Positions 1-8,462 of a stretch of 41,673 nt of DNA are shown here, piece by piece. Origin of the DNA: CAMUQR01 sp963539845 (GTDB taxonomy: Bacteria; Patescibacteriota; Saccharimonadia; Saccharimonadales; Saccharimonadaceae); NCBI GenBank assembly GCA_963539845.1, contig CAUTML010000005.1, forward strand, positions 1 to 41,673. The letters run 5' to 3'. A program made the position numbers and the translations under genes. The first letter of the stretch is position 1. Every line of letters begins with the position of its first letter. The notes beneath the pieces were generated by a model, which made no database searches, had not been told where the DNA came from, and saw only the letters and a list, made by a program, of their open reading frames with translations.

Positions 1-1
1 A

Positions 2-82
2 ATCTTTGGTCTAAATGCCGCCAAAACCACCCCATCTGGCCAATACACCGAAACCCTAGTTCTAACCATAGTGGGGCGTTAA
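2..82 (+). CDS. C-terminal end of a surface/adhesin-type protein (partial)
   Basis: An open frame enters from the left edge and stops at TAA 80-82, giving 26 residues that include AAKTTPSGQYTETLVLTIVG. The TTPSGQYTETLVLT pattern resembles the last strand of secreted beta-sandwich proteins that end shortly after such a motif. This is a resemblance from memory, and only the tail is visible, so the family cannot be named. The next gene starts 65 nt downstream on the same strand with its own -10 box. Confidence 0.4.
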   Translation: MFGLNAAKTTPSGQYTETLVLTIVGR

Positions 83-134
83 AACTCAGTCAAAGCTCAA
101 CCGCTTCTACGCCTCTTTTATTGATTATTTATAG

Positions 135-140
135 TATAAT
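135..140 (+). promoter_or_regulatory. -10 box of the rhuM-like/doc module, leaderless
   Basis: A perfect TATAAT ends 7 nt before the ATG at 148, so transcription would begin at or next to the start codon. No good -35 is seen. No ribosome binding site precedes the ATG, which fits a leaderless mRNA. Confidence 0.5.
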
Positions 141-147
141 ATGTCTT

Positions 148-1161
148 ATGAATAATAGTTTCGAAAACTCTATTGTAGCACGGCGTAATATTTTGAATAA
201 TTCTTTTGCAGTAAAAGAGATAACAGCAAAAGTCGATATTAAAGGAACGTTCTTTTGCGATGAATATTGGTTAACGACACAACAAGTAGCTTCTTTTTTT
301 GAAATAGATGAAAGAACTATTCGTAGATATGTAAAGAAATATGGTAACGAATTAGCCGAAAATGGTTATAGACTAATTTCTGGGAACGAGTTAAAATCTT
401 TCTATTTTGGTCAGGACATCGATGTCCTGACCAACGCTGATAAAACGACCAGATTGGGTATTTTTAATATTAAAGCATTTCTCAATATGGCAATGCTATT
501 AAGTGATAGCCCAAAAGCAAAACAATTAAGAACATTAATATTAAACATTACAACAAACACTATCACGAAACTTGCAGGGGGAGATATAAAATATATCAAT
601 CAGCGAGATGAAAAATTTTTGTTGGCCTCATATTACAATGAAGGATATAACAAAAAACTTAGGGATGCGTTAAGAAAATTCGTAACCGATAGCAGTGATA
701 CTGCTAAATACCCAAATTATAACGATAAAATATATAAAGTTATATTCAAGGAAAATGCCGCAGAATATAAAAGACTATTAGAATTGGGCAAAAGAGATAA
801 AATTCGTGAAACTCTATATGCTGAAGTATTATCAGCCATCTCTAGTTTTGAAAATGCGGTTGCTGAAGAGCTTAAAAGCAAGCAAATTGAGCTAAAGAGA
901 AATCTAACAAGAAATGAAGCTGACGAAGTTTTCGAAAGAACAGCAAAACATCCATCATTTGAACCGCAGATTGAATTAGCCAGAAGAAATATGGCGAGTC
1001 TAGATAATGGATTAAGAAACAAGCGCCATGAAAACTTAGGAGAATATATCTACCCATTAAATAAAGAAGATTATGAAAGATTTCTCGGAGAAAAAAGCAA
1101 AGCGTTATCGGAAAGGATTGATGATAATTTAAAAATGTTGAAACGGCTGAAAGATAAGTAA
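148..1161 (+). CDS. RhuM-family (virulence RhuM/Fic-associated) DNA-binding protein, putative antitoxin partner
   Basis: The protein has 337 residues from ATG 148. A TTG at 121 is in frame, but the -10 box lies between it and ATG 148, so ATG is preferred. The N-terminal third has WLTTQQVASFFEIDERTIRR, a helix-turn-helix-like segment typical of RhuM proteins, followed by DIDVLTNADKTTRLGIFNIK, also typical of that family. The C-terminal half is charged and helical, with repeated Lys/Glu. The stop lies 1 nt before the ATG of a Doc-type gene, so the two are translationally linked. RhuM-like genes beside Fic/Doc genes are commonly read as toxin-antitoxin or defence pairs. The antitoxin role is inferred. 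The gene is clearly AT-richer than ftsH nearby, as expected for acquired DNA. It carries a 28-bp perfect palindrome within its coding sequence. Confidence 0.7.
   Translation: MNNSFENSIVARRNILNNSFAVKEITAKVDIKGTFFCDEYWLTTQQVASFFEIDERTIRRYVKKYGNELAENGYRLISGNELKSFYFGQDIDVLTNADKTTRLGIFNIKAFLNMAMLLSDSPKAKQLRTLILNITTNTITKLAGGDIKYINQRDEKFLLASYYNEGYNKKLRDALRKFVTDSSDTAKYPNYNDKIYKVIFKENAAEYKRLLELGKRDKIRETLYAEVLSAISSFENAVAEELKSKQIELKRNLTRNEADEVFERTAKHPSFEPQIELARRNMASLDNGLRNKRHENLGEYIYPLNKEDYERFLGEKSKALSERIDDNLKMLKRLKDK
407..434. repeat. 28-bp perfect palindrome inside the RhuM-like gene
   Basis: The left arm TTGGTCAGGACATC (407-420) is followed directly by its exact reverse complement GATGTCCTGACCAA (421-434), with no spacer. 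It encodes the family-typical FGQDIDVLTN stretch. It could be a protein-binding site, a cruciform or an mRNA hairpin. Confidence 0.9.
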
Positions 1162-1162
1162 C

Positions 1163-1612
1163 ATGAATTACATTACATATCTAACATACGACGATTTGTT
1201 GGATAAACACAATGAGGTTATTTGTAAGTCTGGTGGGGCAACAGGCGTGTTGAATGAAAATTTACTGCGAGGCTTTATTGAATTTATACAAGATGATGTA
1301 TATTATTCGAGTTTTGAAGAAAAACTTACTCATTTAGTCTTTTCTATTGCTAAAAATCATGGGTTTTGTGATGGAAATAAGAGGACGGCTATTATAGTTG
1401 GGGCGTTTTTCTTAGAGCTGAACGCTTTTGATCAATTCATTATAGACACTTTTATTCAAAATATGGAAGGCATTATTCTGCTTACGGTGCAAGGGTTAAT
1501 TGATAAAGACCAACTTCGTCAAATGATAAGCGATTTTATTTATAACGGTAAAATGTCAGAAGAAACCCAAATGATTTATGTGGAGATATTAGGAAAAATA
1601 AGTAACGAATAA
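1163..1612 (+). CDS. doc: Doc-like Fic-fold toxin (death-on-curing family)
   Basis: The protein has 149 residues. The Doc/Fic catalytic motif is seen at residues 66-74 as HGFCDGNKR, followed by TA, matching the Doc consensus HxFxxxNKR with the catalytic His66 and the phosphate-binding N-K-R. The N-terminus (YLTYDDLLDKHNEVI, then SGGATGVLNENLLRG) matches the usual Doc start. Family members phosphorylate EF-Tu (Doc) or AMPylate targets (Fic), and NKR rather than GNGR favours the Doc kinase type. It starts 1 nt after the RhuM-like gene and is followed by a bidirectional terminator, so the two form a closed two-gene module beside tRNA-Ser. Toxicity and partner specificity are inferred. Confidence 0.8.
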   Translation: MNYITYLTYDDLLDKHNEVICKSGGATGVLNENLLRGFIEFIQDDVYYSSFEEKLTHLVFSIAKNHGFCDGNKRTAIIVGAFFLELNAFDQFIIDTFIQNMEGIILLTVQGLIDKDQLRQMISDFIYNGKMSEETQMIYVEILGKISNE

Positions 1613-1637
1613 TATCTAAATAAAAACATATATAAAA

Positions 1638-1668
1638 AACTTCACGCTTGCAATGTGAAGTTTTTCTT
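1638..1668. terminator. Bidirectional terminator between doc and tRNA-Ser
   Basis: The stem AACTTCAC (1638-1645) pairs with GTGAAGTT (1655-1662) around a 9-nt loop. It is followed by T-runs on both strands, so it can end the doc mRNA (+) and the tRNA-Ser transcript (-). Confidence 0.8.
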
Positions 1669-1669
1669 T

Positions 1670-1759
1670 TGGCGGAGAGAACAGGATTCGAACCTGCGAG
1701 AGGCTTGCGCCCCAACACGCGTTCCAGGCGTGCGCCTTAAACCACTCGGCCATCTCTCC
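1670..1759 (-). tRNA. tRNA-Ser (anticodon GGA)
   Basis: Read on the minus strand, this folds as a 90-nt class II tRNA. The acceptor GGAGAGA pairs with TCTCTCC, and a discriminator G is followed by encoded CCA (1672-1670). The anticodon stem CACGC/GCGTG holds the loop CTGGAAC, giving anticodon GGA. A long variable arm and the T-loop GTTCGAATC are present. Its 3' end faces the RhuM-like/Doc module, a common arrangement for islands inserted at tRNA genes. Confidence 0.97.
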
Positions 1760-1770
1760 AACGCTTGCTT

Positions 1771-1799
1771 ATTATACACAAAAAACATCTGAATGCCAA
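1771..1799 (-). promoter_or_regulatory. Promoter of tRNA-Ser
   Basis: On the minus strand TTGGCA (1799-1794), a 17-nt spacer and TATAAT (1776-1771) form a near-consensus sigma70-type promoter about 12 nt upstream of the mature tRNA. Confidence 0.8.
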
Positions 1800-1828
1800 T
1801 TGCTAAACCGGTCAGTTTAGGGTATAAT
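1800..1828 (+). promoter_or_regulatory. Promoter of ftsH
   Basis: TTGCTA (1800-1805), a 17-nt spacer and TATAAT (1823-1828) lie back-to-back with the tRNA-Ser promoter. The leader to the ftsH ATG is about 55 nt and ends with the ribosome binding site AAAGGAT. Confidence 0.75.
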
Positions 1829-1890
1829 TTAGTCAGATAATTTTCTGTATTTTTTAACGACTGCAATTTTTTGAAGAAAGGATAATTTTA

Positions 1891-3768
1891 ATGTTTAAAA
1901 AACAATCAAAACTGCCAAAATCTAACCCCAAAAAAACTAAAGAAAAATTAGTGCGGGCTGGATTGTTGTGGGTCAGTTTATTATTTGCTGGTTTTGTGTT
2001 ATTTGCGCTGTGGCAAGGTCGTGGTGCGCTCAAATCGGTGCCAATTTCTGACGTAATTAATCGTGCCAACAAAGGCGAAATCGAAAAGCTCGAAATCCAA
2101 GATAACACTGTAACGGTCACTAAAAAAGGCGAATCTAAACCGAGCGAATTGTCGCAAAAAGAAGCTGGCTCGAGTATTTACGAACAAGGTCTTAAAAAAG
2201 ACGCTCCAGTTCAAGTCCAAGTTCATAAACCATCTGAGGCTGGTAGTTTGATCAGCACACTAGTGGTGATGGTGATTCCGACTTTGATTGTGATCGCCTT
2301 TTTGATGTTTATGATGCGCCAGGCTCAGGGTCAAAATAACCAAGCCATGGGCTTTGGCAAAAGTCGAGCTCGTTTGTATGGCTTGGACGGCAAAAAAGTC
2401 AAATTTACCGATATCGCTGGCAATGAGAATGCTAAAAAAGACCTCGAAGAAGTAGTTGATTTCCTGAAAAATCCTAAAAAATACTCGCGTCTTGGCGCTA
2501 AAATTCCTACCGGTTTGTTGATGGTTGGTCCTCCGGGTACCGGCAAAACCATGTTGGCACGTGCCGTCGCCGGCGAAGCTGAAGTGCCGTTTTTCTCGAT
2601 TTCTGGTTCGGAATTCATGGAAATGTTCGTCGGTGTCGGAGCTTCACGGGTTCGCGATTTGTTCTCCAAGGCACAGAAGAACGCTCCAGCGATTATTTTC
2701 ATTGATGAAATCGACGCAGTTGGTCGTAAGCGTGGCTCAGGTATGGGCGGTGGTCACGATGAGCGTGAACAGACCCTCAACCAAATTTTGGTTGAAATGG
2801 ATGGTTTTGAAAACGATACCAACGTGATTGTTATTGCAGCTACTAACCGCGCCGATGTGCTTGATCCAGCTTTGCTTCGTCCAGGACGTTTTGACCGTCG
2901 GGTTAAGATTGAATTACCAGAACGAGCTGATCGCTTGGCGATTTTGCAAACTCATTTCAAAAACAAACCAACCGACAAAACGGTGGATCTTGACGCCTTA
3001 GCCGCCAAAACCGCTGGCTCGAGTGGGGCAGATCTCGCTAATATCGCGAACGAATCAGCGATTATCGCGGCCGGTTTAGACCATAAAGAAATCACCAACG
3101 ATGATCTAACCGAAGCTTTCGAAAAAGTCGCTATCGGTCCCGAGCGCAAAACCAAGGTCATGAACGAAGCTGAACGTCGTCTGACGGCGGTTCATGAGGC
3201 TGGCCATGCGGTGGTTGGTCATGTTTTGCCGAACTCTGATCCGGTTCACAAGGTGACGATTATTCCGCGGGGTGGCACTGGGGGCGTAACCTGGTTTATT
3301 CCGCCGGAAGATCGCAGTTATCGCAATATTTATGATTTTAAAGACATTTTGGCACGAGCTATGGGTGGTCGTCAGGCAGAGCGCTTGGTTAATGGTGAGG
3401 ACGCGATTACCACTGGTGCTGGTATGGATTTAAAAACTGCTACCGATATTGCTCGCGATATGGTGACTGAGCAAGGTATGGGTCGGGAACTGCGTGATCA
3501 AGTATTCCATGATGATGACGGTGGTATGATTTTTGATAAAATTACGCACGCTCGACCGTATTCCGAAAAAACTGCTCAAAAAATCGACGCTGAAGTTGAG
3601 GCTTTGGTTAAAGAAGCTGTGATGCGCGCTCGGGTTATTCTCGAGAAAAACCGCGCCTCGCTCGACGCCTTGGCCGAAGCTCTACTAGAAAAAGAAACCA
3701 TCGAAGCTGACGAAGTAGCCGAGATCCTCAAAAACGCTAAATTGCCCAAAGAGGCAAAACTCTACTAA
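1891..3768 (+). CDS. ftsH: ATP-dependent zinc metalloprotease FtsH
   Basis: A membrane-anchored AAA+ protease of 625 residues, the usual length. Two membrane segments are visible (about residues 27-47 and 115-140), flanking a short extracytoplasmic part. The AAA module has Walker A GPPGTGKT at 213-220, Walker B FIDEID around 270-275, the second region of homology NRADVLDPALLRPGRFD, and the pore motif FVGVGA. The zinc protease motif HEAGH is at 435-439. It unfolds and degrades membrane and short-lived cytoplasmic proteins. It has its own promoter and ribosome binding site, and murJ follows 6 nt after the stop, so the two are probably cotranscribed. Confidence 0.98.
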   Translation: MFKKQSKLPKSNPKKTKEKLVRAGLLWVSLLFAGFVLFALWQGRGALKSVPISDVINRANKGEIEKLEIQDNTVTVTKKGESKPSELSQKEAGSSIYEQGLKKDAPVQVQVHKPSEAGSLISTLVVMVIPTLIVIAFLMFMMRQAQGQNNQAMGFGKSRARLYGLDGKKVKFTDIAGNENAKKDLEEVVDFLKNPKKYSRLGAKIPTGLLMVGPPGTGKTMLARAVAGEAEVPFFSISGSEFMEMFVGVGASRVRDLFSKAQKNAPAIIFIDEIDAVGRKRGSGMGGGHDEREQTLNQILVEMDGFENDTNVIVIAATNRADVLDPALLRPGRFDRRVKIELPERADRLAILQTHFKNKPTDKTVDLDALAAKTAGSSGADLANIANESAIIAAGLDHKEITNDDLTEAFEKVAIGPERKTKVMNEAERRLTAVHEAGHAVVGHVLPNSDPVHKVTIIPRGGTGGVTWFIPPEDRSYRNIYDFKDILARAMGGRQAERLVNGEDAITTGAGMDLKTATDIARDMVTEQGMGRELRDQVFHDDDGGMIFDKITHARPYSEKTAQKIDAEVEALVKEAVMRARVILEKNRASLDALAEALLEKETIEADEVAEILKNAKLPKEAKLY

Positions 3769-3774
3769 ACGCCG

Positions 3775-5418
3775 ATGAAACAGCAAGCCCGTCGAGTTGT
3801 TGCTCTGGCTAATCGCAAACTCAGCGTCAAAACCGCCGCGATTTTACTATCAGGTTCGATTTTATTATCGAGCCTGTTAGGCATTTTGCGCAGTCGCCTG
3901 CTCAACGGCTATTATCTGGATACTTATCCGACGGGAATTGACGCCTATACGGTGGCGTTTATCATTCCGGATTTTATGTTTTCGATTTTGGTGTCGGGCG
4001 CACTGACGGTGACTTTTGTGCCGGTTTTTAATCAACTGCGCAACGACAAACGCTACAGGGATAACCGCGGAGCCTGGGAGCTGACCTCTAGCGTAATCAA
4101 CCTGATGAGTTTGGTGACGCTCGCTATTTCGGTGCTGATTATGATTTTTGCTGAACCACTGATTCAGTATGTGGTGGGGCCGTATCTGAGCGAAGCCAGT
4201 CGGGCGCTAGCTGCTAGTATGATGCGGGTAATTGCTATCAATCCGTTTTTGTTCTCGATTTCGGGTATTATGACCAGTTTGCAACAAGCTTACGGGCGGT
4301 TTTTCTTTTATGCAATTGCGCCAGCGGTCTATAATTTAGGCATTATTCTCGGCATTACGGTTTTTACTGATGGCATTACGTTGTTCGGCTGGCGGGTGTT
4401 TGACGGTGGAATTATGGGGGTGGCGATTGGCGTGGTGTTTGGCTCAATTTGCCAGTTGGCAATTAGTGCAATCGGTGTGATGGGGCTGGGTTTTCGGTAT
4501 AATTTTAAGATTTTTTGGGATAATGAAGGTTTTATGAAGGTCCTCAAAATCTTCCCAGCGCGCTCACTTGATCAGGGCGCAGATTATCTTAATAGCCTAG
4601 TGGAAACCCGCTTGGCATCGGGCATGGCGCCAGGGACGATTACGGCTTATAATATGGCGCTGACTTTGCATACCATGCCGATTAACTTGATCGGTGTAGC
4701 GATTTCTAACGCGGCCTTTGCTAGCATGACTGAGAAACTATCACTGGGGCAGACTGGGCAATTCAAACGCGAAGTTCAAGCGATTTTGCGGACAATTATG
4801 TGGATCGCTTTGCCGATTGCGGTGATATCGTTTTTTGCCCGGGGCTATGTGGTTAGTTTTATCAAAAACGGGGGACATTCGCTGATTGCGGGCTTGTTCG
4901 GAGCGTTGGTAGTGGCGATTTTCTTCCGATCGATTTATCATATTTTGGCACGGACTTTTTACGCTCAACAAGACACCAAAACGCCATTTTATGTGTCATT
5001 AGTGGCAATTACCATCAATATTGGACTTGCTGTGATTTTTACAACAATATTTAAATTCGGGGCTTATGGTTTGGCTTGGAGTCAATCAATTACGGCGCTG
5101 GTGGAAGTGATAATTTTATCGATCGCCATGCGCTTCAAAGTCAAAGGGATTTTGGACGAGCAATTTATGATTTGTTTTTGCAAAATGGCGATTTCGGCGA
5201 CAGTTACGGCAGTGATATGCTATAGTTTGGTGTTAAAACTGCCACTGCGGGATAGCGACAAAAGCTTTTTTGTGACTTTTCCGAAGTTTTGCTTGATTAG
5301 CTTGGCTAGTGGGCTGGTGTATTTTGGCTTGTCGCGAGCGTTTGGTTTAGACGAAGCGCGCGTGATTAGTCAAAAAATTAAGCGACTGATTTTACCAAAA
5401 CCAGAGGAGAAACAATGA
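3775..5418 (+). CDS. murJ: Lipid II flippase MurJ (MviN family)
   Basis: A 547-residue polytopic membrane protein of the MOP superfamily with about 14 hydrophobic segments. Family-typical stretches are visible: LSGSILLSSLLGILRSRLLN near the N-terminus, DAYTVAFIIPDFMFSILVSGALTVTFVPVF (in part), ARTFYAQQDTKTPFY in the middle, and GAYGLAWSQS later. MurJ moves lipid-linked peptidoglycan precursor across the membrane. The start is 6 nt after ftsH with no separate promoter seen. Its TGA stop overlaps the lepA ATG (ATGA), which shows TGA is used as a stop in this genome and implies translational coupling. Confidence 0.95.
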   Translation: MKQQARRVVALANRKLSVKTAAILLSGSILLSSLLGILRSRLLNGYYLDTYPTGIDAYTVAFIIPDFMFSILVSGALTVTFVPVFNQLRNDKRYRDNRGAWELTSSVINLMSLVTLAISVLIMIFAEPLIQYVVGPYLSEASRALAASMMRVIAINPFLFSISGIMTSLQQAYGRFFFYAIAPAVYNLGIILGITVFTDGITLFGWRVFDGGIMGVAIGVVFGSICQLAISAIGVMGLGFRYNFKIFWDNEGFMKVLKIFPARSLDQGADYLNSLVETRLASGMAPGTITAYNMALTLHTMPINLIGVAISNAAFASMTEKLSLGQTGQFKREVQAILRTIMWIALPIAVISFFARGYVVSFIKNGGHSLIAGLFGALVVAIFFRSIYHILARTFYAQQDTKTPFYVSLVAITINIGLAVIFTTIFKFGAYGLAWSQSITALVEVIILSIAMRFKVKGILDEQFMICFCKMAISATVTAVICYSLVLKLPLRDSDKSFFVTFPKFCLISLASGLVYFGLSRAFGLDEARVISQKIKRLILPKPEEKQ

Positions 5419-7211
5419 CCGATTTAAATCATATCCGAAATTTTTGCATTATTGCCCATATTGATCACGGTAAATCGACTTTAGCCGATCGTTTGATGGA
5501 GCAAACGGCGACCGTTGATAAGCGTCAGATGAAATCGCAATTGCTTGATTCGATGGAGCTGGAGCAAGAGCGGGGCATCACTATCAAATTAACACCAGTG
5601 ACAATGAAATATTGCCATAACGATGCTGAATATATGTTAAATTTGATCGACACGCCAGGGCATGTTGATTTTAGTTATGAGGTTAGTCGGAGTTTGGCGG
5701 CTTGCGAGGGAGCGATTTTGATTGTTGACGCTTCGCAAGGTGTGCAGGCTCAGACCTTAGCGAATATTTATTTGGCGTTGGAAGCTGATTTAAAAATTAT
5801 CCCAGTTTTGAACAAAATTGACCTGCCGGCCGCTGATGTACCAAAAGCCAGTCGAGAAATTATCGAACTACTCGGTTGTGATGAAAGCGAAATTCTCAAA
5901 GTTTCCGCCAAAACTGGCGAAGGTGTCGAGGCGGTTTTGCAGGCGGTGGTAGAGCGGATTCCGGCTCCACGAGGTGAAGTTGACGGCCCCACTCGCGCGC
6001 TGATTTTTGACTCGTATTATGATGATTATCGCGGAGTGGTGCTGTATGTGCGAGTGGTCGATGGCAAACTCGGCAAAAACTCAAATATTACGATGCTGGC
6101 GACTAAAGCCGATGGCCTAGCGCTAGAAGTCGGTCAGCTCAAACCAAAAATGACTGCTCAAGCTAGCCTCAGCTCGGGTGAAATTGGCTACATTGTGACC
6201 AACTTAAAATCAACTCGCGAAGCGCGTGTTGGTGATACCATCGCCCTGACTAAACAAGTTAGTCAAACTCGCCCGCTCAGTGGTTACAAAACCGTTAAGC
6301 CATTCGTCTACGCTGGCTTTTTCCCGGTGTCTAACGAAGACTACCAGGATTTAAAAGACGCCATCGAGAAAATTTCACTGAGCGATTCGGCGTTAGTGTT
6401 TGAACCAGAAAATTCACCGGTGCTGGGCTTTGGGGTGCGGGTTGGTTTTTTGGGATTACTGCACATGGATATTATCAAAGAGCGCTTGGAACGCGAATAT
6501 GGTCTTGAGCTAGTATTAACTAATCCATCGACTGATTATCAGGTGATTTTAAAAAACGGTCAGGAATTAACCGTTAAATCTGCTGCTGACCTTCCTGACA
6601 TGGTGCAAATTGAAGCCTTGCGCGAGCCCTGGATTAAAGGTGAAATTATCGTGCCGAAGGACTACGTTGGGGTAGTGATTCAACTGATTATTTCCAAGCG
6701 TGGTCAACAAAACAACGTATCGTATCTCGAGGATCGAGCGGTGATCGAGTTTCGAGCGCCATTAGCTAACTTACTGACTGATTTTTACGATCAACTGAAG
6801 TCGATGACCAGCGGTTATGGCAGTTTTTCCTATGAATTTGATAAATACCAACAAGACGATTTAGTCAAACTCGATTTTTACGTGTCAGGAGAAATGGTTG
6901 ACGCGCTCAGTCTAGTGGTGCATCGCACTGAATCTTACAGTGTCGGTCGTGAATTAGTTAAAAAACTTAAAGAAGTAATCCCCCGCCAGAACTTCCAGGT
7001 CAGTTTGCAAGCAGCGATTGGCGGAAAATTTATCGCGCGTGAAGATATTTCGGCTTATCGCAAGGACGTGACTGGCTATTTGTATGGTGGTGACGTGTCA
7101 CGCAAGAAAAAACTCCTCGCCAAACAAGCCAAGGGCAAAAAACGCATGAAAAAATTCGGCAAAGTCGACATCCCAAGCGAAGCTTTTATGGTAATGCTCA
7201 AGCGCGATTAG
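5415..7211 (+). CDS. lepA: Elongation factor 4 (back-translocating GTPase LepA)
   Basis: A 598-residue translational GTPase of the standard EF4 length. The G motifs are AHIDHGKST near residue 14, DTPGH near 80 and NKID near 135. The EF4-specific C-terminal domain is complete and ends in a Lys-rich tail (KKKLLAKQAKGKKRMKKFGK). It binds ribosomes and helps with stalled or mistranslocated complexes. Its ATG overlaps the murJ stop, and GAGGAG lies upstream within the murJ end. A Lys/Arg-rich end and TAG stop precede gmk, which has its own -10 box. Confidence 0.98.
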   Translation: MTDLNHIRNFCIIAHIDHGKSTLADRLMEQTATVDKRQMKSQLLDSMELEQERGITIKLTPVTMKYCHNDAEYMLNLIDTPGHVDFSYEVSRSLAACEGAILIVDASQGVQAQTLANIYLALEADLKIIPVLNKIDLPAADVPKASREIIELLGCDESEILKVSAKTGEGVEAVLQAVVERIPAPRGEVDGPTRALIFDSYYDDYRGVVLYVRVVDGKLGKNSNITMLATKADGLALEVGQLKPKMTAQASLSSGEIGYIVTNLKSTREARVGDTIALTKQVSQTRPLSGYKTVKPFVYAGFFPVSNEDYQDLKDAIEKISLSDSALVFEPENSPVLGFGVRVGFLGLLHMDIIKERLEREYGLELVLTNPSTDYQVILKNGQELTVKSAADLPDMVQIEALREPWIKGEIIVPKDYVGVVIQLIISKRGQQNNVSYLEDRAVIEFRAPLANLLTDFYDQLKSMTSGYGSFSYEFDKYQQDDLVKLDFYVSGEMVDALSLVVHRTESYSVGRELVKKLKEVIPRQNFQVSLQAAIGGKFIAREDISAYRKDVTGYLYGGDVSRKKKLLAKQAKGKKRMKKFGKVDIPSEAFMVMLKRD

Positions 7212-7230
7212 CTTTTTAATAAAAACCGTG

Positions 7231-7236
7231 TAAAAT
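7231..7236 (+). promoter_or_regulatory. -10 box of gmk, leaderless
   Basis: TAAAAT ends 6 nt before the ATG at 7243. No ribosome binding site is present in the gap, which fits a leaderless start. The -35 is weak. Confidence 0.45.
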
Positions 7237-7242
7237 AATCTT

Positions 7243-7965
7243 ATGGAAACCACAGCTTATCTCGAAACCTTAATCGCTAATTATCACCCCTCAGCCCGCG
7301 CTGTTGATATTGTAAATAATACAACATTGGTCTTAATCGCTGGAGTGGCTGGTGCTGGCAAAGATACCATCAAACAACGATTATTAAAAACTGGTCAGTT
7401 TTACCATTTGGTATCGCACACCACGCGGGCACCACGTTTGAACAATGGTCAGCCAGAAATCGATGGCCAGGATTATCATTTTATTAGCCTAGACCATGCC
7501 CAACAAATGCTCGAGCAACAGGAGTTTATCGAAGCCAAATTGGTTCATGGGCGAGTTTATGGCACTAGCTTGGCGGAGGTAGAACGAGCGCTGGCTGATC
7601 ATAAATTACCGATGACTGATATCGATGTCCAGGGCGTGGCGGAATATTGCGCTATTTCTCAGCAGGTCGTGCCAATTTTTGTTCTGCCACCGAGCTATGA
7701 AACTTGGCTAGCTCGACTTCGCGGACGTTACGCCAGCGCTGAAGAGTTTGAGGCGGAATGGCTACGACGACGCCACTCAGCCGAGCTGGAACTGCAATCG
7801 GCACTAGATAATTCTCGCTACTTTTTCTTGGTGAATGATAATTTAGACCAAGCCGTGGACTCGGCGCATCAGCTAATCGCAGGTCAAATTGACAAAACCG
7901 CCCAGCTTCAAGCCCGCCAGCTGGCTCAACAACTGCTAAACCAGCTCCAATCAGCAGATGCTTAA
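7243..7965 (+). CDS. gmk: Guanylate kinase-like NMP kinase
   Basis: A 240-residue protein, longer than the usual ~205. About 28 extra N-terminal residues precede the P-loop GVAGAGKD, where most guanylate kinases have GPSGVGKGT. The GMP-binding signature follows: SHTTRAPR, then DGQDYHFIS, then a segment with EFIEAKLVHGRVYGTS. Guanylate kinase converts GMP to GDP with ATP. The altered P-loop and N-terminal extension leave some doubt about substrate, but no other kinase in the family fits better. A bidirectional terminator follows, so it is probably monocistronic. Confidence 0.85.
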   Translation: METTAYLETLIANYHPSARAVDIVNNTTLVLIAGVAGAGKDTIKQRLLKTGQFYHLVSHTTRAPRLNNGQPEIDGQDYHFISLDHAQQMLEQQEFIEAKLVHGRVYGTSLAEVERALADHKLPMTDIDVQGVAEYCAISQQVVPIFVLPPSYETWLARLRGRYASAEEFEAEWLRRRHSAELELQSALDNSRYFFLVNDNLDQAVDSAHQLIAGQIDKTAQLQARQLAQQLLNQLQSADA

Positions 7966-8006
7966 TCGCTAACTAGTTTGAACTTAAAATTACTCCAAAA
8001 AAAGAT

Positions 8007-8034
8007 AAAAGCGCCCGATTATCAGGCGCTTTTT
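8007..8034. terminator. Bidirectional terminator between gmk and the minus-strand operon
   Basis: AAAAGCGCC (8007-8015) pairs with GGCGCTTTT (8025-8033) around a 9-nt loop, with A/T runs on both sides serving both convergent genes. Confidence 0.9.
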
Positions 8035-8040
8035 AAGGTG

Positions 8041-8430
8041 CTAGAATTTAAGACCTGTGCTATCGGTTTGCGTGCTGACGATTTTTCCAGCACGAATTTC
8101 AGCGCTATCACCATTTTCCCAAGTTAATTTAAAGCTCGGATAGAAATTTTCTTTAATCAATTCGCATTGGCGACCTTGTTTTTTGCCATGCACTAGCTCC
8201 CTAATCACTATTCCGTATTCGTTAGTCCACATTTCTTTAGCTTTGTGGATACTATCATAGAGGACGTAGATGTCTGACGCCTCTTTTTTCTCGATTTTTG
8301 AATCTGTGATTAAGTCAATCGATACTGGAGAATGACCCAACTCTATATAAATTAGAATATTTTCCCCAATTTTAGAAGTTTCGTCTAAGGCTTTGGTTAC
8401 AAGTTGTTTAAATTCTGTTATAGTATTCAT
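8041..8430 (-). CDS. Hypothetical protein, second gene of a two-gene operon
   Basis: A 129-residue soluble protein with no signal peptide or membrane segment. I do not recognise the family. It reads as mixed alpha/beta, with ELGHSPVSIDLITDSKI in the first half and a C-terminal stretch FKLTWENGDSAEIRAGKIVS that looks like paired beta strands. The start ATG at 8430 has a strong AAGGAGG ribosome binding site 6 nt upstream. It lies 32 nt after the neighbouring gene on the same strand and ends at a terminator. An 11-nt segment of the operon leader (9006-9016) is exactly complementary to its ribosome binding site, so translation may be controlled at long range. It is AT-richer than gmk or hrcA on either side, suggesting accessory DNA. 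Confidence 0.75.
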   Translation of the reverse strand: MNTITEFKQLVTKALDETSKIGENILIYIELGHSPVSIDLITDSKIEKKEASDIYVLYDSIHKAKEMWTNEYGIVIRELVHGKKQGRQCELIKENFYPSFKLTWENGDSAEIRAGKIVSTQTDSTGLKF

Positions 8431-8462
8431 ATTTGCCTCCTTAAATAAAAATAAATTTAGTA

